This document shows, in pieces, positions 1 through 5,512 of a stretch of 5,512 bases of DNA. The notes under the pieces were generated by a model. That model saw only the letters and a list, made by a program, of their open reading frames with translations. It did no database searches and was not told the origin of the DNA. The DNA lies in the NCBI GenBank assembly GCA_027021325.1, contig JALUUN010000641.1, forward strand, positions 1 through 5,512, in the 5' to 3' direction. The translations under genes were made by a program, and so were the position numbers. Source of the DNA: Planctomycetota bacterium (lineage in GTDB: Bacteria; Planctomycetota; UBA1135). Position 1 is the first letter of the stretch. Each line of letters starts with the position of its first letter.

Positions 1-2
1 TG

Positions 3-665
3 GCGACCCACGGGGCAGGCGCCATCCACGACCTGGAACTGGCCCTGGCCGGCCGGACCAGCGAGGACGTGGCCGCCAGCCTGGAGGCCGGCCGCTTCGG
101 CATGGCCGGGGAAACCGTGGAGGTCTGGGAACGAGCCCTGACGCGGGTCCGCGAGGACGGCCTCGGCCTGGGCGAGGCCCTGGGCCGCGAGGTCCTCGAA
201 GGCGGCTTCCCGCACGCCGACCTCAGCCTCCTGGCCCGGGCGCAGGCGGCCGGTCGCCCCCTGGCGATCCTGGTCGCCGTGGGGACGGACACCGTCCATG
301 TCCATCCGGGCATCGACGGCGAGGCTCTGGGAGCGGGCAGCCTCCGTGACTTCCGCCGCCTCTGCGACTTCGTCGCCGGCTTGCAGGACGGCCTCTGGGT
401 GAACCTGGGAAGCGCCGTCCTCCTGCCCGAGGCCTTTCTCAAGGGGGTGGCCCTGGCGCGCAACGCCGGCCTGGACCTGGACCGCATGACGACCGCGGTC
501 CTCGACATGATCCGCCACTACCGGCCCATGCAGAACGTGGTCCTGCGGCCGCCGGGGGAGGGCCTGCACCTCACGGGTCAGCACGAGTTCCTCGTGCCGC
601 TCCTGCACCAGGCGGTGCTCCACGCCCTCGGCCCGGCGGAGGAGGAGGGCGATGCACGCTCGTGA
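3..665 (+). CDS. Deoxyhypusine-synthase-fold protein, C-terminal 220 residues (5' end off window)
   Basis: The frame is open from the first complete codon at position 3, and residues before the GTG at 69 still look like protein, including THGAGAIHDLELA (6-44). The gene therefore starts upstream and that GTG is internal. The order of motifs follows the deoxyhypusine synthase family: a THGAGAIHD turn, then GTDTVHVHPGIDGEALG (282-332) where the family has its PxxTDGxLG segment, then NLGSAVLLPEAFLKG in the place of the GGGVxKH segment, and LTGQHEFLVPLL near the end like the family's VYxDAxxxxPLL. The active-site lysine (SWGK context) and the neighbouring histidine of classical enzymes are not seen; the matching stretches read YRPMQNVVLRP and VLLPEAF. 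Classical DHS uses NAD and spermidine to modify eIF5A, which bacteria lack, so that activity is unlikely. The end overlaps hldE by 14 nt, implying co-expression with heptose synthesis. Function unknown; fold assignment from remembered family motifs. Confidence 0.72.
   Translation, partial: ATHGAGAIHDLELALAGRTSEDVAASLEAGRFGMAGETVEVWERALTRVREDGLGLGEALGREVLEGGFPHADLSLLARAQAAGRPLAILVAVGTDTVHVHPGIDGEALGAGSLRDFRRLCDFVAGLQDGLWVNLGSAVLLPEAFLKGVALARNAGLDLDRMTTAVLDMIRHYRPMQNVVLRPPGEGLHLTGQHEFLVPLLHQAVLHALGPAEEEGDARS
638..649 (+). promoter_or_regulatory. Strong Shine-Dalgarno for hldE
   Basis: A purine-rich run, GGAGGAGGAGGG, lies inside the 3' end of the upstream gene and ends two bases before the ATG at 652. 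Its first GGAGG copies sit at a usable distance from the start. It fixes the hldE start at 652 and shows that ribosomes can load on hldE within the upstream coding sequence. Confidence 0.7.
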
Positions 666-2112
666 ACTCCTGGCCGTCCTGGAGGGTCTTGGCCGCCCTA
701 CGGTGGCCGTGGTCGGCGACTTCATGCTCGACTCCTACGTCTGGGGGGATGCGGGCCGCATCTCGCCCGAGGCGCCGGTGCCGGTGGTCCACGCCGGCCG
801 CGAGGAGGCGCGGGCCGGCGGCGCGGGCAATGTCGCCCTGAATCTCCAGGACCTGGGGGCGCAGGCCCTCTGCTTCGGGGCCACGGGCCGCGACCGGGCC
901 GGCGGGGAACTGCGGCAGGGGCTGCGCCAGGCCGGAGCCCGGATCGAGGGGCTCCAGGAGCTCGAGGACCGCCCGACCACCCAGAAGATCCGGATCCTGG
1001 CGCGCAGCCAGCAGATCCTCCGGGTGGACCGGGAGCAGGCCGGGCCGCTGCCGGCGGCGGCGGCAGCGGCCCTGCTCCGGGAGCTCGAGACCGCCGCCTG
1101 GGACGCTGTGATCCTGAGCGACTACGGCAAGGGGGTCCTGGATCCGGAGTTCCTGCGGGCGGTCCTGCGCCTGGCCCGGTCCCGCGGGGCGCCGGCCCTC
1201 GTGGATCCGAAGAGTCCGGACTTCGCACGCTACTCGGGCGCCACGGTCGTGACCCCGAACCGGAGCGAGGCGGAGGCCGCCGCCGGCCGCCCGCTCCCGG
1301 ACCTCGAGGCCCTGGGCGAGGCCGGCGAGACCCTGCGCCGGGAGCATGGGCTGGAGGCGCTGCTGGTGACCCTGGGGCCCGAAGGCATGCTCCTCCTGCG
1401 GGAGGGGGCGCCGCCACTCCGGGTCCCGACGGCGGCGCGCTCGGTCTACGATGTCACCGGCGCCGGGGACACCGTGATCGCCACCCTGGCCCTCGGCCTG
1501 GCAGCGGCGGTGCCCTGGGAGGCGGCGGTGCACCTGGCGAACCGCGCCGCCGGCCTGGCGGTGGGCCGCCTGGGTACGGCGACCGTGGGCCGGGCCGAGC
1601 TCCTCCAGGATCTTCGGGCCTCCGGCGACCAGGGCAAGGTCCTGCAGGCCGGCGACACCGAAGGGCTGCAGGCGGCACTCTCGACCTGCCGACGCGAGGG
1701 CCTGCGGGTGGTCTTCACGAACGGCTGCTTCGATATCCTCCACGCCGGTCATGTGCGCTACCTCCAGGAGGCTCGTTCCCTCGGGGACTACCTGGTGGTC
1801 GGTCTGAACGACGACGCCTCGGTGCGCCGTCTGAAGGGGCCGGAGCGGCCCTTCAACCCCCTCGAGGACCGGGCCACCGTTCTCGCCGGCCTGGCCTGCG
1901 TGGACTTGGTCGTTCCCTTCGCCGAGGACACGCCGGAGGCACTGATCCGCCGGGTCTGCCCCGACGTCCTGGTCAAGGGCTCCGACTGGAAGGACAAGGG
2001 CGTCGTCGGCGCCGACTTCGTCCGCTCCCGCGGCGGCGAAGTGCGCCTCGTCGAACTCCTCCCGGGACGCAGTACGAGCGGCCTCGCCGACCGCATCCGG
2101 GGACGGTCTTGA
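652..2112 (+). CDS. hldE: Bifunctional D-glycero-beta-D-manno-heptose-7-phosphate kinase / heptose-1-phosphate adenylyltransferase HldE
   Basis: Cytoplasmic enzyme of the ADP-heptose pathway. The N-terminal domain phosphorylates heptose 7-phosphate at C1, and the C-terminal domain transfers AMP to heptose 1-phosphate. At 486 residues it is full length (E. coli about 477). The PfkB/ribokinase-type kinase domain spans about 1-320, with GDFMLDSYVWG (22-32), GGAGNVALN (56-64), LSDYGKG (155-161), VDPK (184-187), TPNRSEAE (201-208) and the anion hole and catalytic base DVTGAGD (267-273, Asp273). The nucleotidyltransferase domain spans about 350-486, with TNGCFDILHAGH (356-367, containing HxGH), a KGSDW motif (442-446) and GRSTS (472-476). 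Both active sites look intact. The ATG at 652 has a strong Shine-Dalgarno and lies 14 nt inside the preceding gene. The other pathway genes (gmhA, gmhB, hldD) are not in this window. ADP-heptose normally feeds LPS inner core or other surface heptose glycans. Confidence 0.96.
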   Translation: MHARELLAVLEGLGRPTVAVVGDFMLDSYVWGDAGRISPEAPVPVVHAGREEARAGGAGNVALNLQDLGAQALCFGATGRDRAGGELRQGLRQAGARIEGLQELEDRPTTQKIRILARSQQILRVDREQAGPLPAAAAAALLRELETAAWDAVILSDYGKGVLDPEFLRAVLRLARSRGAPALVDPKSPDFARYSGATVVTPNRSEAEAAAGRPLPDLEALGEAGETLRREHGLEALLVTLGPEGMLLLREGAPPLRVPTAARSVYDVTGAGDTVIATLALGLAAAVPWEAAVHLANRAAGLAVGRLGTATVGRAELLQDLRASGDQGKVLQAGDTEGLQAALSTCRREGLRVVFTNGCFDILHAGHVRYLQEARSLGDYLVVGLNDDASVRRLKGPERPFNPLEDRATVLAGLACVDLVVPFAEDTPEALIRRVCPDVLVKGSDWKDKGVVGADFVRSRGGEVRLVELLPGRSTSGLADRIRGRS

Positions 2113-2942
2113 GGGCGGAGCGTCCGGCCCCTCCGGCCCTGCAGCTGGCGGCCGGTCTCACCGCCGGCTTCCTCTCCGGCTTGCTGGGGATCGGCGGCGG
2201 CCTCGTGGTCGGCCCCTTCCTGGCCCTGCGCGGTCTGGAGCTGCCCCGGGCCCTGGGGACGGCCCTGGTCGTGGTCGCACCGATCGCCTGCGTGGGCGTC
2301 CTCACCGAACTGGCCGTCGCGCCCGCGAACCTGCACCTGCTCCCGGCCCTTGGCCTGGCCGTGGGGGGGCAGCTCGGGGCGCCCCTGGGAGCGCGGATCC
2401 TGAACGGCCTTCCGGATCGCGCCCTGCGCCTGCTCTTCGCCGGAGTCCTGGTCCTCACCGCCCTGCGCAACCTCGGCCTCGTCGGCGGTCCCGCCCCCGC
2501 GGGAGCCCTCCCGGGCCTGGGCGGGGCGCCGGGCCTGGACCTCGCCGTGGCCGGGGCCCTGGGCGTCCTGGCCGGGCTCGCCTCGACCCTGTTCGGGATC
2601 GGCGGCGGCCTCGTGGCCGTGCCCGGTCTGGTCTATGCGGTCGGCGGCATCCCCTTCCCGGAGGCGGCGGCGACCAGCCTCCTGGCCATGATCCCGACGG
2701 TCCTGCGCGGCGTCTGGATCGCCCGCCGCGAGGGCCGGATCGTTCCCGGGGCGGCGCGCTGGCTTCTGCCCGCGGCCCTCCTGGCGGCGGCGGCGGCGGT
2801 GCTCCTGCGCAACGAGGTCCTGGCGCCGGTCCTCCTGGCGCGTCTCTTCGGGCTCTTCCTCCTCTACGCCGGCTGGAGGATCCTGTCGCGGCCGCCTCAG
2901 AAGCCGAGTTCGAGGACCAGGACCACGCCGCCGGACCGGTAG
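2109..2942 (+). CDS. TauE/SafE-family (DUF81) integral membrane permease
   Basis: A 277-residue, very hydrophobic inner-membrane protein with about eight membrane segments (roughly 11-36, 47-70, 76-97, 104-122, 144-172, 184-200, 214-234 and 237-257). It shows the internal duplication typical of TauE/SafE proteins: each half opens with a Gly-rich motif, GLLGIGGGLVVGP (24-36) and TLFGIGGGLVAVP (160-172). Members of the family export sulfite or move sulfoacetate and other organic anions; the substrate cannot be read from this sequence. The TTG start at 2109 shares bases with the hldE stop (TTGA), with a weak GGGGAC about five bases upstream, so translation probably depends on coupling to hldE. 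The next in-frame GTG would remove the first membrane segment. The polar tail (about 263-277) lies in a 46-bp overlap with the convergent gene. A role linked to envelope building is only suggested by position. Confidence 0.88.
   Translation: MRAERPAPPALQLAAGLTAGFLSGLLGIGGGLVVGPFLALRGLELPRALGTALVVVAPIACVGVLTELAVAPANLHLLPALGLAVGGQLGAPLGARILNGLPDRALRLLFAGVLVLTALRNLGLVGGPAPAGALPGLGGAPGLDLAVAGALGVLAGLASTLFGIGGGLVAVPGLVYAVGGIPFPEAAATSLLAMIPTVLRGVWIARREGRIVPGAARWLLPAALLAAAAAVLLRNEVLAPVLLARLFGLFLLYAGWRILSRPPQKPSSRTRTTPPDR
2187..2616 (+). repeat. 22-bp perfect direct repeat marking the two halves of the TauE-like gene
   Basis: Positions 2187-2208 and 2595-2616 are identical over 22 bases and encode the GIGGGLV motif in both halves of the permease (around residues 27-33 and 163-169). 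It is a within-gene repeat at the equivalent point of the duplicated domains, spaced 408 bp apart, not a mobile-element end. The coordinates given span both copies. Confidence 0.85.
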
Positions 2943-3985
2943 AGACCGATGCCGCGCTCGGGCGAGGCGTAGTAGTTCGCCTCCAGGCGCAGGGAGGAGT
3001 CCGGGCCGAGCTCCCAGGCGGCCTCCAGACGGCCCTGGTAGCCGGTGTCGTCGATGCCCGAGGGCATGTAGAAGCCGCCGAGGTCGGCGCTCACACGCAG
3101 ATCCTCGCGCCGCAGCCGCAGCGTGAGGCCGCCGCCCCAGGATTCGAGGTTCGTGGGCGTGAAGTAGGGGCGGCCGGTCTCGGAGAAGTCGCTTCGGTAG
3201 TAGCTGAGCCGAGGCAGGACTTCGAGGGACTCCAGCGCGTCGATGGAGAAGCGCCGGTGGACCTCCAGGTAGGCGTCGGTCTGGCGGTTGCCGTCCTCCA
3301 GGCGCGAGTGGAAGGCGTCGGCGACCAGACCGAAGGAGCCGCCGAGATCCTGGATCCAGCGCAGGCCGCCGGTGTCGGCTTCCAGGGGGTCGCCGAGGAG
3401 GACCGCGGAGGTGAAGGCCTGGTTGTAGGGGTACCAGGCGAAGGGGCCGGTCCGGTCCACGAAGAGGTCGTGGCGGAGGCGCGCCCGGAAGCGGGTGCCC
3501 TGCCAGGGCTGCCAGCCGGCTTCGGCCCCCCCCTGGACCAGGCCGACGCCCTCGATGCTTCCGGCCTCGAGGTCGAGGAGCAGGCTCTCCAGACCCTCGA
3601 CCCGCGGTGCGAATCCGGCCACGGCCTGGTCCAGGACCGCTCCGTTCAGGCTGCTCTCCTGGTAGCGGACGCGCTCCACCGCCAGGAGGAGGGGACCGGC
3701 CTCCAGGCCGAGGGAAGCCCCGAGGAGGGTCCGGATGCGGTTCCAGTCGCTGGAGTCCTCGAAGACGTCCACGCGCAGGAGAGCCGCGGGCGCGTGCTCG
3801 CGCGGGAGCTGCGGCGGCCGCGCTTCCGGTCCGGCGCGATAGCGTCCGACCGGGTCGTGGGAAAGGGAGACGCGGCTGCGGGAAGGGCGCTCCTCTGCCT
3901 GGCCGGAGGGCACCTGGGCCCGCAGGCCGGAGCTGCCGCTCGCGATCAGGGCGAAGGCTGCGAGCAGGATGAGGTGCCGCCGCAT
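2897..3985 (-). CDS. Predicted outer-membrane beta-barrel protein with signal peptide
   Basis: A 362-residue protein. Residues 1-23 form a Sec signal peptide (MRRH, a hydrophobic core, then LRA with probable cleavage before Q24). A Pro/Arg-rich, charged stretch (about 25-68) follows, then alternating polar/hydrophobic strands with many Tyr, Trp and Gly to the end, for example GGLTLRLR (284-291), DLRVSADLGGFYMP (295-308), SLRLEANYYASP (331-342) and VVLVLELGF (354-362). The terminal Phe with an amphipathic last strand is the usual BAM-recognised end of outer-membrane barrels. PYFTPTNLESWGGGL near 273-287 faintly recalls the barrel ends of PgaA/BcsC-type exopolysaccharide porins, but no TPR domain is present, so I do not name a family. 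The ATG is one base after the stop of the FG-GAP gene, with GGAG seven bases upstream, so the two are probably co-translated. A run of eight G (plus-strand C at 3526-3533) falls mid-gene. Confidence 0.75.
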   Translation of the reverse strand: MRRHLILLAAFALIASGSSGLRAQVPSGQAEERPSRSRVSLSHDPVGRYRAGPEARPPQLPREHAPAALLRVDVFEDSSDWNRIRTLLGASLGLEAGPLLLAVERVRYQESSLNGAVLDQAVAGFAPRVEGLESLLLDLEAGSIEGVGLVQGGAEAGWQPWQGTRFRARLRHDLFVDRTGPFAWYPYNQAFTSAVLLGDPLEADTGGLRWIQDLGGSFGLVADAFHSRLEDGNRQTDAYLEVHRRFSIDALESLEVLPRLSYYRSDFSETGRPYFTPTNLESWGGGLTLRLRREDLRVSADLGGFYMPSGIDDTGYQGRLEAAWELGPDSSLRLEANYYASPERGIGLYRSGGVVLVLELGF

Positions 3986-3986
3986 C

Positions 3987-5512
3987 TCAGGGCTCCAGGC
4001 TCAGGGGAAGAGGGCGGCTGGCCCGGGCATGCGGGGTCTGCAGGCCGACGACGGCGGCGACGTAGAAGGTGTGCCCGGTCCAGGCCGGGTCCAGGCGGCC
4101 GGCTTCGAGGTGAAAGGAGGGCCGGGCCTGGCCGCGGCCGTCCAGGAGTCCGGTCCAGGCCCGGGCACCCGGGATCTGGCGGCCGCGGGCGGTGGCGCGG
4201 AAGAGCTCGTCCTCGCGGAGAGGGATCCAGGTGCCCATCCAGAGGCTTCGTCCCGGAGCATGGCTCAGGATCAGGGTGTAGGGCAGACCGGCGCAGTCCT
4301 CGCCGGCATCCAGGAGGAAGGCGAGGCTTCCGCCCGCGGAGGCGGAGAGGCTCGTTGCGGAGGAGGTCAGGAGGCGGCCGGGTTCGAGAACCCGGAGCTC
4401 GCCGGGGCGCGCGCTGCTTGTTCCCGCCAGGGGTGCCGAGGCCAGGAGACGGAGGCCTCCCTCCTCTCCGGCCAGTAGCAGGACGCCGGAGCCGAAGCCC
4501 TCGCCTTCGGAGATCCCGAAGACGCGGTCGAGGAGACTGCCATCGGCTCCGCGGAGGATGCGGAGCTCCCCGGCTCCGGCCCTGGCGGCGCCGGCGGCGA
4601 TCTCGGGAAGACCGTCGCCGTCGAGGTCCGGCAGCAGGCAGGCCGCGGAGGGGAACTGCTCGAAGGCCGCCGCGCCGGAGACTTCCAGGAGCAGGCCGAG
4701 GTCGAGCCCGGAACGCAGCTGGAGGCGGCCGCAGGCGGGGTGTTCGCCGCAGTCCGCGCCGGGGGCACCGAGGAGGAAGTCGCCCCGTCCGTCTCCGTCG
4801 AAGTCGCCGGCCGGTCCCAGGAGGAAACCGGTCCGGTCGGCTCCGGAAGCGGCCAGCTCCCGGAGGAGCCGGCCAGAGCGTCCGGAGTACAGGTGCACGC
4901 GGCCGCGGCCGCCTTCCCGGGTGGGAGAGGCCGGGCTCGCGACCAGGAGGTCGGGCCAGTCGTCGCCGTCGGCGTCGGAGAGGACGGCGAGACGCAGGCC
5001 GAAGGCGTCGCCCGCCTGTCGTCCGGGCAGGCGGCGCAGGACGGAGCCGTCGCGCGAGGCGAGGATCAGGACGGCGCCGCTTCCGGCTTCGAGGCCCTCG
5101 GCCCAGGGGGCGCCGGCGGCGATTTCGCCGCGTCCGTCGCCGTCCAGGTCGGGCAGGAGGGCCAGGCTCGTGCCGAGGGCGTCGTCGCCCCCCTCCCCGG
5201 TCCAGCGCCGCAGGAGGGATCCGTCCGCGCCACTGCGCAGTTCGACGGCGCCGGCGCGCGGTCCCGCGGGAGCCGAGGAGCCGGGCGCGCCGAGGAGGTA
5301 GTCGGCGATGCCGTCGCCGTCCTGATCGCCGGCGTCGGCGAGAGCGGCGCCGAGGCCGCGGGTCCCGGGGGCGGCTTCGTGGCTGCGCAGAGGCTCGAGG
5401 CTGCCGCCCCGCAGGATCTCCACGCGGCCTGCGGGCCCGCCGGCGCGGCCGTGCCAGGGGGCGGCGACCGCGACCTCGGCGAGGCCGTCCCCGTCGAGGT
5501 CGCCGAGGCGTG
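3987..5512 (-). CDS. Secreted FG-GAP repeat beta-propeller protein, C-terminal 507 residues (5' end off window)
   Basis: The frame is open through the right edge of the window; residues before the GTG at 5423 include a complete repeat core (GDLDGDGLAEVAVAAP), so that GTG is internal and the true start and any signal peptide lie outside. The protein is a series of about 58-residue FG-GAP/integrin-alpha-like repeats, each with a calcium-binding DxDGDG loop followed by a hydrophobic strand ending GAP or similar. Six loops are visible and a seventh blade is degenerate, fitting a seven-bladed propeller. A C-terminal module of about 130 residues (codons at 4379-3990) follows, with LDAGEDCAGLPY and a final SRPLPLSLEP; I recall this type of module from secreted Planctomycetota proteins. 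No membrane anchor or LPXTG-like signal is visible at the C terminus. Such proteins usually act in surface adhesion or recognition; no ligand can be inferred. The gene stops one base before the barrel-protein ATG (TGA-G-ATG). Confidence 0.88.
   Translation of the reverse strand, partial: RLGDLDGDGLAEVAVAAPWHGRAGGPAGRVEILRGGSLEPLRSHEAAPGTRGLGAALADAGDQDGDGIADYLLGAPGSSAPAGPRAGAVELRSGADGSLLRRWTGEGGDDALGTSLALLPDLDGDGRGEIAAGAPWAEGLEAGSGAVLILASRDGSVLRRLPGRQAGDAFGLRLAVLSDADGDDWPDLLVASPASPTREGGRGRVHLYSGRSGRLLRELAASGADRTGFLLGPAGDFDGDGRGDFLLGAPGADCGEHPACGRLQLRSGLDLGLLLEVSGAAAFEQFPSAACLLPDLDGDGLPEIAAGAARAGAGELRILRGADGSLLDRVFGISEGEGFGSGVLLLAGEEGGLRLLASAPLAGTSSARPGELRVLEPGRLLTSSATSLSASAGGSLAFLLDAGEDCAGLPYTLILSHAPGRSLWMGTWIPLREDELFRATARGRQIPGARAWTGLLDGRGQARPSFHLEAGRLDPAWTGHTFYVAAVVGLQTPHARASRPLPLSLEP
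3990..4379 (-). other. C-terminal beta-rich module of the FG-GAP protein
   Basis: About 130 codons after the last propeller blade encode a segment without DxDGDG loops: SLSASAGGSLAFLLDAG, then AGLPYTLILSHAPGRSL, WIPLREDELF, a GLLDGRGQARPSF strand, and a TFYVAAVVGL...SRPLPLSLEP ending. From memory this matches a recurring C-terminal module of secreted Planctomycetota proteins (DAGxxxAGLPYxxxxS, a leucine-rich middle, then a polar-to-hydrophobic YxxxV strand and a final PLxLxP). Role unknown; it may be a carbohydrate-binding or secretion/anchoring domain. The match is recalled, not searched. Confidence 0.5.
3993..3996 (-). promoter_or_regulatory. Shine-Dalgarno for the outer-membrane protein gene
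   Basis: On the minus strand GGAG lies seven bases before the ATG at 3985, inside the last codons of the FG-GAP gene. Together with the TGA-G-ATG junction it supports reinitiation or coupled translation from the upstream cistron and the choice of start. Confidence 0.6.
4417..5512 (-). repeat. FG-GAP propeller repeats: six DxDGDG calcium loops plus one degenerate blade
   Basis: Calcium-loop codons lie at 5501-5484 (DLDGDG), 5327-5310 (DQDGDG), 5150-5133 (DLDGDG), 4976-4959 (DADGDD), 4805-4788 (DFDGDG) and 4628-4611 (DLDGDG). The spacing is 57-59 codons throughout, about 174 bp. The expected seventh loop near 4460 is replaced by AGEEGG, which has lost the aspartates while keeping the following strand (LRLLASAP). 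The repeats are similar at protein level rather than exact DNA copies. Further blades could lie beyond the window edge. Confidence 0.88.

Noticed and set aside
69..71. GTG as the start of the first gene
   Set aside because: Conserved-looking protein sequence (THGAGAIHDLELA) continues upstream to the window edge and no Shine-Dalgarno is clear, so it is an internal valine.
571..1752. 393-codon open frame on the minus strand opposite hldE
   Set aside because: It is antisense to an unmistakable HldE, low in complexity and rich in Arg/Pro/Gly/Ala without family motifs; long antisense frames are expected at this GC content. The minus frames at 722-1417, 735-980, 1446-1718 and 1454-1678 are rejected for the same reason.
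1788..2470. Minus-strand open frames across the hldE/permease junction
   Set aside because: They are opposite clear coding sequence in two other genes, with Arg/Ser/Pro-rich composition and no recognisable domain.
2925..2945. Possible small hairpin (CCGG-A-CCGG) in the convergent overlap as a terminator
   Set aside because: The stem is too short, no T-run follows on either strand, and the region is coding on both strands.
3607..4478. Plus-strand open frames opposite the barrel and FG-GAP genes
   Set aside because: Gly/Arg/Ala-rich shadows of codon bias; the opposite strand has a signal peptide, barrel strands and propeller repeats.
4558..5301. 247-codon plus-strand open frame opposite the propeller repeats
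   Set aside because: Its Ser/Arg/Pro periodicity mirrors the 174-bp FG-GAP repeat on the other strand; no independent domain. The minus frames at 4367-4768 and 4001-4261 are likewise alternative frames of the same gene.
5421..5423. GTG as the start of the FG-GAP gene
   Set aside because: A full repeat core with a DLDGDG loop lies upstream in the same open frame, so the codon is internal.
4600..5512. Regularly spaced GTCGCCGTC-like sequences suggesting a CRISPR or tandem DNA repeat
   Set aside because: They are the reverse complement of the DGDG codons in successive FG-GAP repeats; the sequence between them encodes homologous blades, not unique spacers.

Overview
This is a very GC-rich window (roughly 70% G+C by eye, not counted) with almost no non-coding DNA. 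It holds five protein genes in two convergent, tightly packed blocks. No RNA gene, mobile element or CRISPR array is visible. The likely source is a Gram-negative-type bacterium: there is an ADP-heptose (LPS-core type) enzyme and a signal-peptide-bearing outer-membrane barrel protein. The C-terminal module of the FG-GAP propeller protein resembles, from memory, a module common in secreted proteins of high-GC Planctomycetota (Saltatorellus/Pla163-like lineages). I therefore lean to Planctomycetota, with other high-GC uncultured phyla possible.

Plus-strand block (1-2942): the 3' part of a deoxyhypusine-synthase-fold protein, then hldE (bifunctional heptose-7-phosphate kinase / heptose-1-phosphate adenylyltransferase), then a TauE/SafE-family membrane permease. 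The first two overlap by 14 nt and the next two by 4 nt (stop and start share TTGA), so this reads as one operon with translational coupling. HldE gives a firm function: supply of ADP-heptose for envelope glycans. The DHS-like protein appears to lack the residues needed for classical deoxyhypusine synthase chemistry, so its role is open. The permease substrate is unknown.

Minus-strand block (5512-2897, read right to left): the 3' part of a secreted or surface FG-GAP beta-propeller protein with six visible calcium-loop repeats, one degenerate blade and a C-terminal beta-rich module. One nucleotide after its stop comes a predicted outer-membrane beta-barrel protein with a signal peptide and a terminal Phe. 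The pair looks like a cell-surface unit.

The two blocks meet tail to tail and overlap by 46 bp (2897-2942), leaving no room for a conventional intergenic terminator. The points most worth following are the catalytically non-canonical DHS-like protein coupled to hldE, the propeller/barrel surface pair with its lineage-typical C-terminal module, and the convergent coding overlap. I did not find convincing evidence of a wholly new multi-gene system.
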